DNA of 64,000 bases from Chamaelirium japonicum (Eukaryota; Streptophyta; Magnoliopsida; Liliales; Melanthiaceae). The DNA lies in assembly GCA_947650365.1 (NCBI GenBank), contig OX393552.1, forward strand, positions 23,719,981 through 23,783,980. The letters are read 5' to 3'. Below the pieces are notes generated by a model. That model saw only the letters and a program-made list of their open reading frames with translations, made no database searches and had not been told where the DNA came from. This document shows, piece after piece, positions 61,677-64,000 of the stretch. Each line of letters starts with the position of its first letter. Position 1 is the first letter of the stretch. The translations under genes were made by a program, and so were the position numbers.

Positions 61677-64000
61677 TATAATTTTTTTAATAATAGTAAT
61701 CGTTTATTTAATTATAAAATAAATTAACTAATTGAAATTTTTTAATATTTAACTTTTTATTAAAATAATAATTTTATTTAATTATTTAATTATCTAGTTA
61801 TTTAATGAAATTTATTATATATTTCATTTATTAATTATTATATTATTAAATAATTAAAATATTTAACTATTTAATGGTTTAAAATATGAAATAAAGAAAT
61901 AATGATTTTATTATATAATTAATTTATTTTATTATTTATTTCTTTACTTATTATTATTTTTTAAAAGTATTTTATTAATTAATTAAATAATAAATATTTA
62001 AAATAATAAAATAATTAATTATTTTATTATTCAATAAGTAATTAATGAAAATATTTAATTAATTATGTTTAATGAAATAATTATTAATTATTAATTATAA
62101 ATTATAAATTTTATTATTTTATAAAATATTTTATTAATTTAATTATTTATTAAATAAAGTAATAAAATAATATATTAATATAATAAATGATTATTTATTA
62201 TTTTAAAAAATAGATTATTTTAAAAAATATTTTATTATTTATATGATTAAATAATTAACTAATTATTTAAATAATAAGTAAATAGTTATTGAATTAATTT
62301 TTTATGTTATTACTTCATGAAATAATTGATTTTTTGATGTAATTTATTTAATTTTTTATAATTTAATTAAATAATTTGTTATTTACTTCATTAGATAATA
62401 ATTTATTTAAATTTTTATTTATTTAACCATAAAATTAATTAATAATTAAATTATTTCTTATTTAAGTAAATAATCTATTTAATATATTTCTTTATAAAAT
62501 TAGTTTTTCAATATTTAAATAATAGACTAATCTATTTAACTAAATTTTTTAAAATAATTTATTTATATATCAAATAGATTATTTACTTAAAAAATAAATA
62601 TTTTTATTATTAAATAATTTCATAGGTAAATAAAAAATAAATTACAAAAAATATTTTATAATTAAATAAATATAAAATTTTATTAAATTATGAGATATTA
62701 ATTAAAATAACTGAAAAAAATAATTATTCAATTAAGTAATAAAATAAAACAATAATTTAATAATAATTTACTTATAATTTAAATAGATAGTTAATTATTT
62801 GAATATATAAATAATAAAATATTTTTTAAAAAAGCTTAATATTTTTTTTTATAATCAAATAAATAGTTATATAACTATTAATAATTTTAAAATTAATTTA
62901 GTTATAGAATTATTAATTAATTTAGTTAGATAATTACTTATTTGAAAAAATTATTATTTAAACAATTCTTTATATCATTATTTAATTAGAAAAAAATTAA
63001 TTTGATAATTATTTCAATAAAGAATTATTTAATAAATTATTTCAATAATAATTTAATAAGTTTATTATATTATAATTTAGTTATGTAATTATTAATTAAA
63101 TTATTGTATTATTTTAAAAAATTAATATATAATATAATTTATTCTTAAAATTATTAATTAAATATTTTAAAAATAAAATACATAAATTTATTTTGTTAAA
63201 ATATTATATAATTATATAATGGAATTATTTTATTAGAATATAATAATAATATAAAGAAATAATAAAATTATTCAAATATTTTCTAAAATAATTAAATATT
63301 ATTTGATATCATTATTCTATAAATTATAATTAATCTAATATTTTAATTATTTACTTATGGAATAATTCAATAATGACAATTGAATTGTTTCATTATTGAA
63401 TTATTCAATAACTAAATCATAAAAATATTTAATTAATTATAATTTATGGAATAATGATTCAAATAAATATTTAATAATTTTGAAAAATATTTAAATAATT
63501 TCATTATTTCTTTATGTTATTAATATTTTATAATAAAATAATTCATTTATATAATTATATAATATTTTAATCAAATAATTAAAGTATTTTATTATTTAAA
63601 TATTAACTTAATAATATAAAGTATAAATTATATTAATAAATAATTTTTGAAATTAATAAAATAATTTAATCAATAATTATATAACTAAATTATTATATAA
63701 TAAAATTAGTGAAAATATATAGATTATTTACTTAAAAAAATTAATATGTTTATTATTAAATAATATCATAGTTAAATAATTAATAATTTAAATAAATTAT
63801 TATATAATTTATTTAATATAAAATATTATGAAATTATAAGATATTAATTGAAATAACTAAAAATAATATTTATTTAATTAAGTAATCAAATAAAATAATA
63901 ATGTAATATATATTTATTTATTATTTAAATAATTAGTTAATATTTGAAATATATGAATATGAAAATATTTCTTCAGTTAGATTTATAATTTTTTAATAAT
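61677..64000. repeat. Two AT foldbacks after e, U4 (second centre 63375), cut by window end
   Basis: No gene. Collapsed foldback near 62560, then one centred on 63375. By comparison with U3 the next cassette (f) should begin about 170 bp after the window end. Confidence 0.7.

Larger units (their letters stand above)
47618..64000 (+). repeat. Higher-order repeat unit U4 (cut by window end)
   Basis: 16,383 bp are present; by comparison with U3 about 2.5 kb, containing cassettes f and g, should follow beyond the window. It is in register with U3 and by eye differs only at scattered bases and short indels, for example missing stretches of roughly 10-35 bp near 53190 and 53820. The near identity means U3 and U4 separated recently or are being homogenised. 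Confidence 0.9.

Noticed and set aside
1-64000. Organelle DNA (yeast-like mitochondrial AT spacers with GC clusters)
   Set aside because: Composition is similar, but no organelle gene is present, and the MITE with 9-bp target duplication, telo-boxes, TATA boxes and LTR-like cassettes point to a plant nucleus.
28760-64000. Assembly artefact producing a false repeat
   Set aside because: Units differ by private changes (MITE, 798-bp duplication, 6.8-kb gap, short array, small indels and scattered bases), so they are not one sequence pasted several times. Collapse or miscounting of units outside the window remains possible.

Overview
This 64-kb window shows no protein-coding gene and no rRNA or tRNA gene that I can support. 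It is a higher-order tandem repeat, a megasatellite. Most of it is extremely AT-rich (single lines I counted are about 90% A+T). GC-richer islands of two kinds stand out: arrays of a 65-bp minisatellite, and roughly 400-480-bp cassettes that look like LTR retrotransposon ends. TATA boxes of CTATAAATA type, telo-box motifs (TTAGGGTTT) and a Mutator-like MITE point to a flowering-plant nuclear genome. That is an inference; I cannot name the species.

Layout. The same series of blocks recurs four times in direct orientation: U1 1-13389, U2 13390-28759, U3 28760-47617 and U4 47618-64000 (cut by the window end). U3 and U4 keep one register at a period of about 18,858 bp and look almost identical. 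U2 is shorter because its minisatellite region is small. U1 is shorter because about 6.8 kb between cassettes b and f is missing, although it carries a longer minisatellite array and a private MITE.

A full unit (U3) reads in order: AT-rich arm; small 65-bp array (about 5 monomers); AT foldback; main 65-bp array (about 38 monomers); second copy of the foldback; leader remnant a; long AT foldback region; cassette b; foldback; truncated cassette c; short AT; cassette d; foldback; cassette e; two foldbacks; cassette f; foldback; cassette g; foldback arm leading into the next unit. Cassettes b, d, e, f and g each have a purine tract, a 232-234-bp TGAG...CTCA segment with telo-box, palindrome and TATA box, a GTTATCAACACGA-type motif, and a purine-rich leader. 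This is the order polypurine tract, LTR, primer-site region, leader. I read the unit as a tandem series of diverged copies of a non-autonomous LTR element whose inside is a huge AT-rich inverted repeat and which shows no gag or pol. The series was later amplified as one 18.9-kb unit.

Three repeat scales are therefore nested: 65-bp monomers, modules of about 1-3 kb (LTR plus AT foldback), and the 18.9-kb unit. Cassettes at the same place in different units are far more alike than different cassettes within one unit, which is the signature of a higher-order repeat. Unit-specific changes (MITE in U1, 798-bp array duplication in U1, missing 6.8 kb in U1, missing main array in U2) record continuing unequal exchange. 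All open reading frames I examined are by-products of the repeats.
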